Notes: generated from the sequence alone by a model not told the origin. Shown: positions 20,803 to 29,148, counted from the first letter of the stretch. The stretch: 30,519 bases of DNA from an uncultured Moraxellaceae bacterium (GCA_937928295.1 CALEYY010000208.1:1-30519), one strand, 5' to 3'. Translations and numbers: made by a program.

Positions 20803-21992
20803 GGCGTCGGAACCGGCTCGCTCCCCGGTATCGGCGTGGGCGAGTGTGTTTCTGGGGCGGCGCTGCTCTCGGCAGACGGGCTGGCGGGCGGTGTATCTTG
20901 CAGATGATCGATTTGCATTTGCGCCGGGATGCCCTCGGGCTTTTCCGCTTCCGGCAAGGGCGGCAGGTCACGCCCGAAAACCGTCTTGCCATCAAAGGCC
21001 AATGAACTCACCGACATCTCCAGCAGATTGCCTTTGCTGTCCGGCCCGCTGAAACGCACCGGGAAATTCCGGTAACGCGGCGCCAGCCAGATGTTGTAGC
21101 CCTCTTGCCGCGTGCCGTCACTGCGCGTGCGGTTGCCCTGCAAGTGGATGGTCTTCAGCGTGCCGCCCGGCAGCTTTAGTGTTTCCTCGGCCACCACATG
21201 CAGCGTGATCTCGTAGACAGAACTGCCGGTGGTCACCATTAGGCGGCGGTCGGCGCTGCCCTCGTAAGTCACGGCAACATGGAAGGGCAGGCTGGCCATG
21301 TCTTGCATGTCGCTGGTCAGCGCGGCAATTTTCCGTGCGCCGGCCTTGCCGTGCACGAGCTGATCCTGCGCACGATCAAAGTCGGCGTAGTTGCGCAGCG
21401 TGTTGTTCAGCGTGAGGCGATAATGCTCGGGCTGCAGCCCCTCCGGCGACACATTGCCCTCGCTGAGAATCTCGGCCTTGAAGCCGAATTTGCTGGCCTC
21501 GTTGCGAATCACATAGCGCGTGCCTTCCATCAGCCATTGCTGGCTGAGATCCATCGCGAAACCGTAGTAGTGGGCGCGCTGCTTGGCCAGCACCGAGAGC
21601 GGAAAGGTCAGTTCGGGCTCGGGCGTCGGCGCGTTTGGTAGCGGCGGCGACTCCGCTGCCGCAGCTTCTTTGGCCGCTGGCGCAGGAGTTATTACTGCCG
21701 CAATCGTCTTAGTTGCAACAGGTGTGATGGCCGACTTGGGCTTTTGCTTCGGCGTTTCGGCCTGCGCGCTGCCGTCCGGGGCCAGCAGCGTCACTTGCAG
21801 GATGTCGCTGCGCGTGACCTTGGGTTTGGCCGCCAGACGCACGCGCTTCACGGCCTCGGCCTTTTTGGTGGCCAATACTTCGTCTGGGATTTGCTGCCGC
21901 CACGGCCATGCCCACTCCACATCGACCATCCAGCACGCGTGCAAGAGCGCTGACAGCGTCAGTGCCCAGAGCAGCGGCCGGCGAATCATCAT
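20799..21992 (-). CDS. DUF3108 domain protein with proline/alanine-rich linker
   Basis: A 397-residue protein of unknown function starts at ATG 21992 (a second ATG follows at once). The N-terminus MMIRRPLLWALTLSALLHACWMV is a membrane anchor or signal. A low-complexity Lys/Pro/Ala linker (about residues 60-135) leads to a DUF3108-like domain (about 140-360) with LSQQWLMEGTRYVIRNEAS, HYRLTLNN, GNRTRSDGTRQEGYNIWLAPRYRNFPVRFSG and SVSSLAFDG. The tail is again Pro/Ala/Ser/Glu-rich. The domain suggests a periplasmic or outer-membrane-facing beta fold. It is last in the hemJ-thiD-thiE-hemL cluster, 31 bp after hemL, and convergent with mrcB with overlapping stop codons. An upstream extension to 22307 merely shadows hemL. 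Confidence 0.85.
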   Translation of the reverse strand: MMIRRPLLWALTLSALLHACWMVDVEWAWPWRQQIPDEVLATKKAEAVKRVRLAAKPKVTRSDILQVTLLAPDGSAQAETPKQKPKSAITPVATKTIAAVITPAPAAKEAAAAESPPLPNAPTPEPELTFPLSVLAKQRAHYYGFAMDLSQQWLMEGTRYVIRNEASKFGFKAEILSEGNVSPEGLQPEHYRLTLNNTLRNYADFDRAQDQLVHGKAGARKIAALTSDMQDMASLPFHVAVTYEGSADRRLMVTTGSSVYEITLHVVAEETLKLPGGTLKTIHLQGNRTRSDGTRQEGYNIWLAPRYRNFPVRFSGPDSKGNLLEMSVSSLAFDGKTVFGRDLPPLPEAEKPEGIPAQMQIDHLQDTPPASPSAESSAAPETHSPTPIPGSEPVPTP

Positions 21993-22023
21993 GCGCAATG
22001 ATGCAAGGATGTCATGGGATGCC

Positions 22024-23310
22024 TCAGCGTGTGGCCCGCAGCGCGCGCTCGGCGGCGGCGACAGTGTTGGCGATGTCGGCATTGGTATGCGCGATCGACA
22101 CAAAACCGGCCTCGAAGGCCGACGGCGCCAGGTAAATACCTTCCTCCAGCATGGCATGGAAGAAGCGCTTGAAATGCTCAACATCGCAGTGCGTGGTGTC
22201 GTCATACGACCACACCGGCTTGTCGCTGAAAAACAAGCCGAACATGCCGCCGACCTGATGCGTCGTGATCGGCACGCCAGCGGCGCGGCCAGCCGCTTCA
22301 AGGCCATCGCAAAGGGCGCGCGTATTGGCGCTGAGCTGGTCGTGGAAGCCGGGCTGGCTGATCAGCTTCAGCGTCATCAGGCCCGCGCGCATGGCGATCG
22401 GATTGCCAGACAGCGTGCCGGCCTGATACACCGGCCCCAGCGGCGCGATGCACTCCATGATGTCGCGGCGGCCGCCAAACGCGCCCACCGGCATGCCGCC
22501 GCCGATGATTTTGCCCAGCGTGGTGAGGTCGGGTTTGACGCCATACAGCGCCTGCGCGCCACCGAGAGCGACACGAAAGCCGGTCATCACTTCATCAAAG
22601 ATCAGCACCGCGCCCGAGCTGTCGCAAACCTCACGCAGGCCTTGCAGGAAGCCGGGCACCGGCGGGATCAGATTCATGTTGCCGGCGACCGGCTCCACAA
22701 TCACGCAAGCCACTTCATGGCCACGCTCGGCAAAAAACGCCTGCGTCGCGGCCAGATCGTTGTACGGCAGCGTGATGGTGTGAACCGCCAGACTCTCCGG
22801 CACGCCAGCCGAGCTGGGCACGCCCAGCGTCAGTGCGCCGGAGCCGGCCTTGACCAGCAGAGAGTCCGAATGGCCGTGATAGCAGCCTTCAAATTTCACC
22901 AGCACATCGCGCTTGGTGTAGCCACGCGCAAGACGGATCGCGCTCATCGTCGCTTCCGTCCCCGAGCTGACCATGCGCACCAGCTCCATGCTCGGCATCA
23001 GCTCGCGAACGCGCGTGGCCATCTCCACTTCCACTTCCGTGGGCGCACCGAACGACAGCCCGAGCGTCGCCGCCTCCTGCACTTCGCGAATCACCTCCGG
23101 GTGGGCGTGACCGAGGATGGCCGGCCCCCAGGAGCAGACATAGTCGATGTAGCAGCGATCATCGGCATCGAACAGATAGGCGCCCTGGGCGCGGGCAAAA
23201 AAGACCGGATTGCCGCCGACGCCCCGGAAGGCGCGCACCGGCGAATTCACGCCGCCGGGAATGACCTCGCAGGCGGCCTGGAATAAACGATCTGAGCGAT
23301 TGCTGGTCAT
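22024..23310 (-). CDS. hemL: Glutamate-1-semialdehyde 2,1-aminomutase
   Basis: HemL makes 5-aminolevulinate from glutamate-1-semialdehyde in the C5 tetrapyrrole pathway. The 428-residue length is typical. The PLP lysine is Lys267 in TTLGKIIGGGMPVGAFGG. Other family stretches are GGVNSPVRAFRGVGG, VSSGTEATMSAIRLARG, FEGCYHGHSDSLLVKAGSG, EPVAGNMNLI and LIFDEVMTGFRVA. Its ATG overlaps the thiE stop codon (ATGA at 23307-23310), so translation is coupled. hemJ at the head of the same gene run makes haem synthesis a common theme with thiamine synthesis. Confidence 0.98.
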   Translation of the reverse strand: MTSNRSDRLFQAACEVIPGGVNSPVRAFRGVGGNPVFFARAQGAYLFDADDRCYIDYVCSWGPAILGHAHPEVIREVQEAATLGLSFGAPTEVEVEMATRVRELMPSMELVRMVSSGTEATMSAIRLARGYTKRDVLVKFEGCYHGHSDSLLVKAGSGALTLGVPSSAGVPESLAVHTITLPYNDLAATQAFFAERGHEVACVIVEPVAGNMNLIPPVPGFLQGLREVCDSSGAVLIFDEVMTGFRVALGGAQALYGVKPDLTTLGKIIGGGMPVGAFGGRRDIMECIAPLGPVYQAGTLSGNPIAMRAGLMTLKLISQPGFHDQLSANTRALCDGLEAAGRAAGVPITTHQVGGMFGLFFSDKPVWSYDDTTHCDVEHFKRFFHAMLEEGIYLAPSAFEAGFVSIAHTNADIANTVAAAERALRATR

Positions 23311-23972
23311 GGGCGAACAAACTCCTGGGAAAATTGCTGCGCGCGTGCGCGAATGTCGGGGGCCTGCCAGAGGCTGGCAATCACGGCCACCGCCTGCGCG
23401 CCGGCGTCGATGACGGATGCGGCATTATCCGGCGTAATGCCGCCGATCGCTACCAGCGGCAGCGCCAGTTCGGCGCGGGCTTCAGTTAAAACGGCGAGCG
23501 GGCAGGGCTTTGCCAGAGGCTTGGTGGCGGACGCGAACATCGCCCCGAAAGCGACATAGCTGGCGCCGTCACGGGCGGCGATTCGGGCCAAGCTGATCTG
23601 GGCATGACAGGTCACGCCAATGATGGCGTTGCTGCCTAGGCGCTCGCGTGCCGCGATCAGGCCGCCATCGCCTTGGCCCAGGTGCACGCCATCGGCCCCG
23701 ATGGCCAAAGCCAGCTCGACATCATCATTGATGAGCAGCGGTATGCGGTGTTGCCGACAAAGCGCGAGCAGAGCGGTCGCCTCATCATGGCGTCGTTGCT
23801 GCTCGCGGAACTTGGCATCGGCAGACAGTCCGGCGGCAATCTTGTCGCGATACTGGATGACCCGAGCCCCGCCTTGCAGCGCTGCCTCCACGGCCGGCAG
23901 CAAGCGCCCTTGCAGCAGGCTGCTGTCGGTAATCGCATAGATTCCCTGAACCCGACTTGTCATCGTGGTCAT
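23307..23972 (-). CDS. thiE: Thiamine-phosphate synthase
   Basis: ThiE joins the pyrimidine (HMP-PP) and thiazole phosphates to give thiamine phosphate. The TIM-barrel motifs are present: GIYAITDSS, GARVIQYRDK, PLLINDDVELALAIGADGVHLGQGD, IIGVTCH, YVAFGAMFASATKP and PLVAIGGITPDNAASVIDAGA. The chosen start ATG 23972 overlaps the thiD stop as ATGA and gives 221 residues; ATGs at 23978 and 23963 and an extension to 24005 are alternatives. Overlap with both thiD and hemL implies a tightly coupled operon. Confidence 0.95.
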   Translation of the reverse strand: MTTMTSRVQGIYAITDSSLLQGRLLPAVEAALQGGARVIQYRDKIAAGLSADAKFREQQRRHDEATALLALCRQHRIPLLINDDVELALAIGADGVHLGQGDGGLIAARERLGSNAIIGVTCHAQISLARIAARDGASYVAFGAMFASATKPLAKPCPLAVLTEARAELALPLVAIGGITPDNAASVIDAGAQAVAVIASLWQAPDIRARAQQFSQEFVRP

Positions 23973-24745
23973 CGCCATGTAATGCCTACACGCCGTGGCA
24001 GCCACTGGCCCTGATCGCGCGGACGATCAGCGCACGCCAATGCCTGAGCCACAAAATCCTGACTTTGCTGTACGGCATCCGGTAATGACAGATCAGCTGC
24101 CAGGCCCGCCGCCAAGGCTGCTGCCAGCGTGCAGCCGGAGCCATGAAATTCGCCGGGCAGGCGGGTCAATGCCGAGCGCAGCACCGGCTTGCCCTTCACA
24201 TAAAGAGTGTTGATCAACATCTCGCCCGGCTCATGGCCGCCCTTGAGCCAGATCGCCTTGGCCCCAGCCCGCGTCAGTATGGCTACGGCCTGATCCGGAT
24301 CCTCGCAGCCTGCGAGCAGACGCAGCTCGACACTGTTCGGCGTAATCACGCTGACCTGCGGCAGCGCCGCCAGCAAGGCCGCACGCAAGTCGCTCTGTGC
24401 CAGCGTGCCGCCCGAATTCGCCGACAACACCGGATCCATGACCACCGGCAAATGACGATACCTCTCCAGACTCGACAGCACCGTCGTCACCGCCGCCGCC
24501 GAGCCCAGCATGCCGAGCTTGACGCAGCGCACCGGCAGATCGGCGAGCACGCGCTCGGCCTGCGCGCGCATCAGCGCCGGTTCCGTGAGCTGAAAGTCAT
24601 AGACGCGCTGGCTGTCCTGCACGGTCAGCGCCGTGGCCACCACCGACGCATGGCCGCCCAGCGCGGCAATCGTCTCGATGTCGGCCTGCAAGCCGGCACC
24701 GCCAGAAGGATCCAGCCCGGAAAAGCACAATGTCACCGGGCGCAT
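23969..24745 (-). CDS. thiD: Hydroxymethylpyrimidine/phosphomethylpyrimidine kinase
   Basis: ThiD phosphorylates HMP to HMP-PP, the substrate of ThiE encoded next. The 258-residue protein has the ribokinase-like pattern FSGLDPSGGAGLQADIETIAALGGHASVVATALTVQD, VKLGMLGS, VVMDPVLSANSGG and the C-terminal catalytic-cysteine loop FHGSGCTLAAALAAGLA. ATG 24745 shares its A with the hemJ stop (TGATG); a TTG just before it is a less likely start. Confidence 0.95.
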   Translation of the reverse strand: MRPVTLCFSGLDPSGGAGLQADIETIAALGGHASVVATALTVQDSQRVYDFQLTEPALMRAQAERVLADLPVRCVKLGMLGSAAAVTTVLSSLERYRHLPVVMDPVLSANSGGTLAQSDLRAALLAALPQVSVITPNSVELRLLAGCEDPDQAVAILTRAGAKAIWLKGGHEPGEMLINTLYVKGKPVLRSALTRLPGEFHGSGCTLAAALAAGLAADLSLPDAVQQSQDFVAQALACADRPRDQGQWLPRRVGITWR

Positions 24746-25167
24746 CAAAAGGGTTTCACCACAACGAGGATCACGATCGCGATCAATGCCAGTACCGGCG
24801 CTTCATTGAAGATGCGGAAAAACACATGCGACTTCTGGCTGCGCCGCTCGGCCAGCTGCAGCCGGTAGTGCCCGCAGGCAAGATGATAGCCAATCAGCAT
24901 CACCACCAGCGTCAGTTTGGCATGCAGCCAGCCCTGTCCCTGCCAGGCCGGCCATTGCATGACCAGCAGCGTGGCGCCGGATGCCAGCGTCGCGACCATT
25001 GATGGCCACATGATGCCGCGATAGAGCTTCCGCGCCATGATGACAAAACGCTCATGGCCGGCATCATCCTGCGTGTCGGCGTGGTAGACGAACAGGCGCG
25101 GCAAATAGAACAAGCCGGCAAACCAGCAGACAACAGCAATAATGTGGAAGGCTTTCAGCCACAGCAT
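24745..25167 (-). CDS. hemJ: Protoporphyrinogen IX oxidase HemJ (CopD-like membrane protein)
   Basis: HemJ oxidises protoporphyrinogen IX to protoporphyrin IX in bacteria without HemG or HemY. The 140-residue protein starts at ATG 25167 behind AGGGAG (MLWLKAFHIIAVVCWFAGLFYLPRLFVYHA). The early His8, the YLPRLFVYH stretch, SGATLLVMQWPAWQGQGWLHAKLTLVVML and the last helix ALIAIVILVVVKPF fit the four-helix HemJ family. It heads the hemJ-thiD-thiE-hemL-DUF3108 run and is divergent from argC. The frame extends upstream to 25308, but that part is unlike the family. Confidence 0.88.
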   Translation of the reverse strand: MLWLKAFHIIAVVCWFAGLFYLPRLFVYHADTQDDAGHERFVIMARKLYRGIMWPSMVATLASGATLLVMQWPAWQGQGWLHAKLTLVVMLIGYHLACGHYRLQLAERRSQKSHVFFRIFNEAPVLALIAIVILVVVKPF

Positions 25168-25243
25168 GGTTTTCTCCCTGAAGGACTCGCAGTCTGCCAA
25201 GATCGTGGGTGTACGGCTACTGGCCAACACCGCAACGCGAGGT

Positions 25244-25272
25244 TTGCTCAGCTGCGCCGGTTCTCGGATAAT
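25244..25272 (+). promoter_or_regulatory. Possible sigma70 promoter for argC
   Basis: TTGCTC (25244-25249), a 17-bp spacer, and GATAAT (25267-25272). It would give a leader of about 50 nt containing the hairpin at 25295-25313. Confidence 0.4.
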
Positions 25273-25294
25273 CACGGCCTGAGTTTTAGCTAGC

Positions 25295-25313
25295 GGCTCA
25301 TGTTGCATGAGCC
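25295..25313 (+). repeat. Hairpin in the argC leader
   Basis: GGCTCATG, TTG, CATGAGCC is a perfect 8-bp inverted repeat with a 3-nt loop. It lies 4 nt before the AGGAG ribosome binding site (25317-25321). No T run follows. It could stabilise the mRNA 5' end or modulate initiation. Confidence 0.45.
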
Positions 25314-25331
25314 CACAGGAGTCATCTTCGC

Positions 25332-26363
25332 ATGATCAAAGTTGGTATTGTCGGTGGCACAGGCTATACAGGCGTCGAATTGCTGCGCTTGCTGGCGCAG
25401 CATCCGCAGGTGGAAATTGCCGTCATCACCTCGCGTGGCGAGGCTGGCCTGCCGGTGGCGACGATGTTCCCGAACTTGCGCGGCCATGTCGATCTCACCT
25501 TTGCGGCCCCGGATTTGCAAACGCTGCTGGCCTGCGATGTGGTCTTTTTCGCCACGCCCAATGGCATCGCCATGCAGCAGGTACCGGCGCTGCTGGCGGC
25601 CGGCATCAAGGTCATTGATCTCGCGGCCGACTTCCGCCTCAAGGATGCCGACGAGTGGGCGCATTGGTACGGCATGCCGCATGCCTGCCCCGAGCTGTTG
25701 GCCGAAGCCGTTTACGGCTTGCCGGAAGTCAATCGCGACGCCATTCGCACGGCCCGGCTTGTTGCCAACCCCGGCTGCTACCCCACGGCCGTACAGCTCG
25801 GCTTTCTGCCGCTGCTGAAAGCCGGTCTGATCGATGCCGAGCATCTGGTCGCCGATGTCAAATCCGGCGTGTCCGGTGCCGGCCGCAAAGCCGAAGTGCA
25901 CAGCCTGCTCTGCGAAACCAGCGAAAGCTTCAAGGCGTATGGCGTGGCCGGTCACCGGCACTTGCCCGAGATTCGTCAGGGCCTAGCCGGCGCTCACGGA
26001 GCCAGTGTCGGCCTGACTTTTGTGCCGCACCTCACCCCGATGATTCGCGGCATCCATGCCACGCTCTATGCGCGTGCAAATACATCAGCCGTTGATCTGC
26101 AGGCGCTTTATGAGCAAGCCTACGCCACCGAGCCTTTTGTCGATGTCATGCCCGCCGGCAGCCACCCGGAAACGCGCAGCGTGAAAGGCGCGAACACCTG
26201 CCGCCTGTCCGTGTTCCGGCCGCAGGGTGGCGATACCATTGTGATCCTGTCGGTCATCGATAATCTGGTCAAAGGCGCTGCCGGTCAGGCCGTGCAGAAC
26301 ATGAACATCATGTTCGGTTTTGACGAGCGCGCTGGCCTGCAGCACATTGGTCTGCTGCCCTGA
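25332..26363 (+). CDS. argC: N-acetyl-gamma-glutamyl-phosphate reductase
   Basis: ArgC reduces N-acetylglutamyl phosphate with NADPH in arginine synthesis. The 343-residue protein has the dinucleotide-binding start VGIVGGTGYTGVELLRLL (Gly8-Gly14), VIDLAADFRLKD and the active-site motif VANPGCYPTAVQLG with Cys149. SGVSGAGRKAEVHSLLCE and GHRHLPEI also match. The start has AGGAG 10 nt upstream. Its stop overlaps the next start codon (TGATG). The gene is the first of argC-DUF6776-bactofilin, an order kept in Pseudomonas. Confidence 0.97.
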   Translation: MIKVGIVGGTGYTGVELLRLLAQHPQVEIAVITSRGEAGLPVATMFPNLRGHVDLTFAAPDLQTLLACDVVFFATPNGIAMQQVPALLAAGIKVIDLAADFRLKDADEWAHWYGMPHACPELLAEAVYGLPEVNRDAIRTARLVANPGCYPTAVQLGFLPLLKAGLIDAEHLVADVKSGVSGAGRKAEVHSLLCETSESFKAYGVAGHRHLPEIRQGLAGAHGASVGLTFVPHLTPMIRGIHATLYARANTSAVDLQALYEQAYATEPFVDVMPAGSHPETRSVKGANTCRLSVFRPQGGDTIVILSVIDNLVKGAAGQAVQNMNIMFGFDERAGLQHIGLLP

Positions 26364-27058
26364 TGGTCAAGCCGGGCCGCCGTCGGGATCGCCTGCAGCG
26401 CATCATGCTGGTGCCGGTGAATCCCTTGCGCCAGCTTTCCACGCGCGCTGCTTGGGGCTGTGCCTTATTGCTGGGCCTGGGCCTGGCGTTCATGCTCGGG
26501 CGCTGGTCGTCAGCGCAAACGCCCGGTGACATGTCGCAGCAGCTGAGCCAGCTCGCGCAATCCAGCCAAAGCCAGTTGCGCTCGTTGGAAGAGCGCACCG
26601 ATATTCGCCTGAAGGAATGCGGGATTATCCAGGCTGCCTCCGATCGGCTGCAGGAAGATAACCAGGAACTCCTCGCCAGCTTGTCGTTGCTCGAGGATCG
26701 CATGGCGTTCTTCAAGCGGCTGGCCACACCTCAGGCGGCGAGCAATCCGCTCAGCATCGAGCAGTTTGAGCTGCTGCCCGCCAAGCAGGCAGGTCATGTG
26801 CGATACCGCTTGCTGGTCACGCGCGGCAGTGCGGTTGGCTCTTCGACCAGTGCCTCGGTCGAAGCCACGGCCAGCGCTGGCGGCCAGACGGTCAAGCTCG
26901 TCATGCCCGCGCCGCGCTTCCAATTCCGTTATTATCAGCAGTTCAGCGGCGAGTGGGCGTTGCCGGCGGGCTTTCAGCCCGAGCGTGTCGATATTCAGGT
27001 GCGCAGTGCCAGCGGCTCGGTCACGCGCCGATACAAGTGGGAAATCCAGTCCCGCTAA
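26363..27058 (+). CDS. DUF6776-type membrane-anchored coiled-coil protein
   Basis: A 231-residue protein of unknown function starts at ATG 26363, overlapping the argC stop codon. A basic N-terminus (MVKPGRRRDRLQR) leads to one membrane helix (about 29-47), a coiled-coil-like segment rich in Gln, Leu and Glu (about 55-120), and a periplasmic C-terminal domain (about 125-231) with EQFELLPAKQAGHVRYRLLVTRG and FQFRYYQQFSGEWALPAGFQPERVDIQV. Its place between argC and the bactofilin gene matches the DUF6776 gene of Pseudomonas. A role in the cell envelope together with the bactofilin is likely but inferred. Confidence 0.82.
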   Translation: MVKPGRRRDRLQRIMLVPVNPLRQLSTRAAWGCALLLGLGLAFMLGRWSSAQTPGDMSQQLSQLAQSSQSQLRSLEERTDIRLKECGIIQAASDRLQEDNQELLASLSLLEDRMAFFKRLATPQAASNPLSIEQFELLPAKQAGHVRYRLLVTRGSAVGSSTSASVEATASAGGQTVKLVMPAPRFQFRYYQQFSGEWALPAGFQPERVDIQVRSASGSVTRRYKWEIQSR

Positions 27059-27072
27059 TACAGAGGTTGCTC

Positions 27073-27462
27073 ATGTTCAGCACGAAGCAGAAAAAGACCG
27101 ATTTGTCCGCCTATAAAGATCACAGCTTCATCAGCAAGCAGGCGCGCATTGCCGGCGATATCCACTTTCAAGGCGCGCTGCATGTCGAGGGCCGCATCGA
27201 AGGGCAGGTCATCGCCAAAGATGGCTGTCTGCATCTGCATGGTGAAATTGTCGGCGATATTGATGTCGCCAATGCCGTCATCAATGGCGTGGTACGCGGC
27301 AACCTGACCTGCCATGAGCACCTGGAGCTGGCCAGCGAGGCTCAGGTTTTTGGTACGGTGACTTACCAAAGTCTGGAAATGATGCTGGGTGGTCAGGTCA
27401 CCGGCCTGCTCCAGCCCATGACGCGCCCGACCTTGAGCGTGGTGAAAGAGCCTGCCGCCTGA
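27073..27462 (+). CDS. Bactofilin (polymer-forming cytoskeletal protein)
   Basis: Bactofilins polymerise without nucleotides into filaments that organise envelope processes. The 129-residue protein starts at ATG 27073 behind AGAGG. The core from SFISKQARIAGDIHFQGALHVEGRIEGQVIAKDG onward is a regular series of short beta strands with repeated glycines every 5-6 residues (GEIVGDIDVANAVINGVVRGNLTCHEHLEL), the right-handed beta-helix pattern of the family (DUF583). The short disordered tail ends PTLSVVKEPAA. It follows the DUF6776 gene by 14 bp. Confidence 0.93.
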   Translation: MFSTKQKKTDLSAYKDHSFISKQARIAGDIHFQGALHVEGRIEGQVIAKDGCLHLHGEIVGDIDVANAVINGVVRGNLTCHEHLELASEAQVFGTVTYQSLEMMLGGQVTGLLQPMTRPTLSVVKEPAA

Positions 27463-27469
27463 ATAAACA

Positions 27470-27504
27470 GTAGTTGACCGTTACACTAGGATATACGGCA
27501 TAAT
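27470..27504 (+). promoter_or_regulatory. erpA promoter region with a possible IscR type 1 site
   Basis: TTGACC (27474-27479) and CATAAT (27499-27504), with a 19-bp spacer, could be the promoter. The 25 bases at 27470-27494 match the IscR type 1 consensus (ATASYYGACTRWWWYAGTCRRSTAT) at 20 of 25 positions by hand comparison and cover the -35. erpA is a known IscR-regulated gene in E. coli. Confidence 0.45.
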
Positions 27505-27541
27505 TCCCGCTGGTCTGGTTGATGAAAATGAGTGTTTGGTC

Positions 27542-27883
27542 ATGAGCGATGTATCTGCAGCATTGGTGCTGAGTGACAAGGCGGCAGAAAAGGTCCGCAA
27601 GCTTCGTGCTGGCGAGGAAAATCCTGATCTCAAATTGCGCGTGTACATCACCGGCGGCGGCTGCTCCGGCTTTTCCTACGGCTTCACTTTCGACGACAGC
27701 GAGAAAGAAGGCGACTCCCATTTCCTCAATGGCGATGTCACCATGCTGGTCGATCCCATGAGCTTCCAATACTTGGTCGGCTCGGAAGTGGACTATGTTG
27801 AGGGCCTGAACGGCTCGCAGTTCGTCGTTCACAACCCCAATGCCACAGCAACCTGCGGTTGCGGCTCCTCGTTCTCGATCTGA
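27542..27883 (+). CDS. erpA: Iron-sulfur cluster insertion protein ErpA
   Basis: ErpA is an A-type carrier that delivers Fe-S clusters to apoproteins, including IspG/IspH. The 113-residue protein has the three conserved cysteines: Cys41 in TGGGCSGFSYGF, and Cys105 and Cys107 in TATCGCGSSFSI. LSDKAAEKVRKL and VDPMSFQYLVGSEVDYVEGLNGSQFVVHNPNA fit ErpA better than IscA. The start is ATG 27542; a TTG six bases earlier is in frame. No isc genes are nearby, typical for erpA. It converges on anmK with a gap of only 27 bp. Confidence 0.96.
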   Translation: MSDVSAALVLSDKAAEKVRKLRAGEENPDLKLRVYITGGGCSGFSYGFTFDDSEKEGDSHFLNGDVTMLVDPMSFQYLVGSEVDYVEGLNGSQFVVHNPNATATCGCGSSFSI

Positions 27884-27910
27884 TTTAAAGCCTGGCTCAT
27901 CAAGCTGGTG

Positions 27911-29053
27911 TTAGTGCGCCAGGTTCCGGCCCGGTGCTGCCGGATGAAATGAGCCCAGAACACGAAGCCCCGCCGCTCCTGTGACGGCCGGCAGATTGCC
28001 AGCTAGCCCCAGTACCATCTGGCGTGCCAGCCAGGCAAACGCCAGTGCCTCTATCCATTGTGGATCCACGCCCTTGCTGGCGGTGCTGAGCACGCGCCAA
28101 TCGGCCAGATGAAACTGAAGCCGTGCCATCAAATAGCGGTTGTAGGCGCCGCCGCCACAGACCAGCATGTCCCCGCAAAGTCCCTGGCAAGTTTGCTTCA
28201 CCGCATGGCTGACCGAGATGGCGGTGAGTTCGGCGAGCGTGGCCTGCACATTGACCGTCGGAATATCACGCGCTTCGCTGACCAGTTGCTCGCTGAGCCA
28301 GGTCAGCCCGAAAGTTTCCCGCCCGGTGCTCTTGGGCGCGACCTTGCTGAAATAGGGATGAGCCAGCAGTCGTTGCAACAGCGGCGCATCAATCTCGCCG
28401 GTGCTGGCCCACTGGCCGTCCGCGTCGTAGGGCTGGCCGGTATGTTGCTGGCACCAGGCATCCATGAGCATATTCGCCGGGCCGGTATCAAAGCCCAGCG
28501 TCGTGCCCGCCTGCGACTGCGCCGGCAGCACCGTAATGTTGGCGATGCCCCCGAGGTTCAGCACCACGGTATGGGTGCTTGCATCGGCAAATAGCTGCTC
28601 ATGAAACGCCGGTACCAGCGGCGCGCCCTGGCCACCCGCCGCCATGTCGCGTCGCCGGAAGTCGCTGACCACTGAGATGCCGGTGAGTTCGGCCAGCGTG
28701 TTCGGATCACCAATCTGCAGCGTGAATGGCGGCGTCATGTCGGGGCGATGGCGGACGGTCTGGCCATGAAAGCCGATGGCGCTGACTGCGCTGGCCGCCA
28801 GATCCGTCTTGGCCAGACACGCCAGGCAGGCTGCTGCCGTCGCCATGCCGATCTCGCGATCCAGTTGCCCGAGCTTGTCGATACTGTCGTGATCGCCGGC
28901 CGCCAGTGCCAATATGTCTGCCCGCAGCACTGCTGGCCAGCTCTGACTGACGCTCGCCAGCAGCACCGGCCGCTTCGGATCGCGCCAATCCGCGAGCACC
29001 ACATCAATTGCGTCGACACTCGTGCCCGACATCACACCCATGAAAATGCTCAA
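27911..29053 (-). CDS. anmK: Anhydro-N-acetylmuramic acid kinase
   Basis: AnmK opens and phosphorylates 1,6-anhydro-MurNAc released during peptidoglycan turnover, giving MurNAc-6-phosphate. The protein has 380 residues from TTG 29053, or 376 from ATG 29041. Family stretches are GVMSGTSVDAIDVVLADW, AIGFHGQTVRHRPD, TLQIGDPNTLAELTGISVVSDFRRRDMAAGGQGAPLVPAFHE, VLNLGGIANITVLP, LGFDTGPANMLMDAW, KSTGRETFG and the ATP-site VCGGGAYNRYLM. In Pseudomonas an M23 peptidase gene lies between anmK and tyrS; here it is missing and the two genes are divergent, 124 bp apart. Confidence 0.95.
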   Translation of the reverse strand: MSIFMGVMSGTSVDAIDVVLADWRDPKRPVLLASVSQSWPAVLRADILALAAGDHDSIDKLGQLDREIGMATAAACLACLAKTDLAASAVSAIGFHGQTVRHRPDMTPPFTLQIGDPNTLAELTGISVVSDFRRRDMAAGGQGAPLVPAFHEQLFADASTHTVVLNLGGIANITVLPAQSQAGTTLGFDTGPANMLMDAWCQQHTGQPYDADGQWASTGEIDAPLLQRLLAHPYFSKVAPKSTGRETFGLTWLSEQLVSEARDIPTVNVQATLAELTAISVSHAVKQTCQGLCGDMLVCGGGAYNRYLMARLQFHLADWRVLSTASKGVDPQWIEALAFAWLARQMVLGLAGNLPAVTGAAGLRVLGSFHPAAPGRNLAH

Positions 29054-29139
29054 AACAACACTCGCCTATGCAGTAGCCGTTAACGGCCTAGCGTAGCGCA
29101 TAGATCGACCAGCGACAGCAAGCCGGCATCCAAGGGCAA

Positions 29140-29148
29140 TGCTAGAAT
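29140..29148 (+). promoter_or_regulatory. Extended -10 promoter for tyrS
   Basis: TGC TAGAAT: one mismatch from TATAAT, with the TGN extension. No convincing -35 box. It lies 29 bp before the tyrS ATG. Confidence 0.4.

Noticed and set aside
21583..23286. 567-residue plus-strand frame opposite hemL and the DUF3108 gene
   Set aside because: Low-complexity Ala/Gly/His/Arg composition typical of antisense to a conserved gene.
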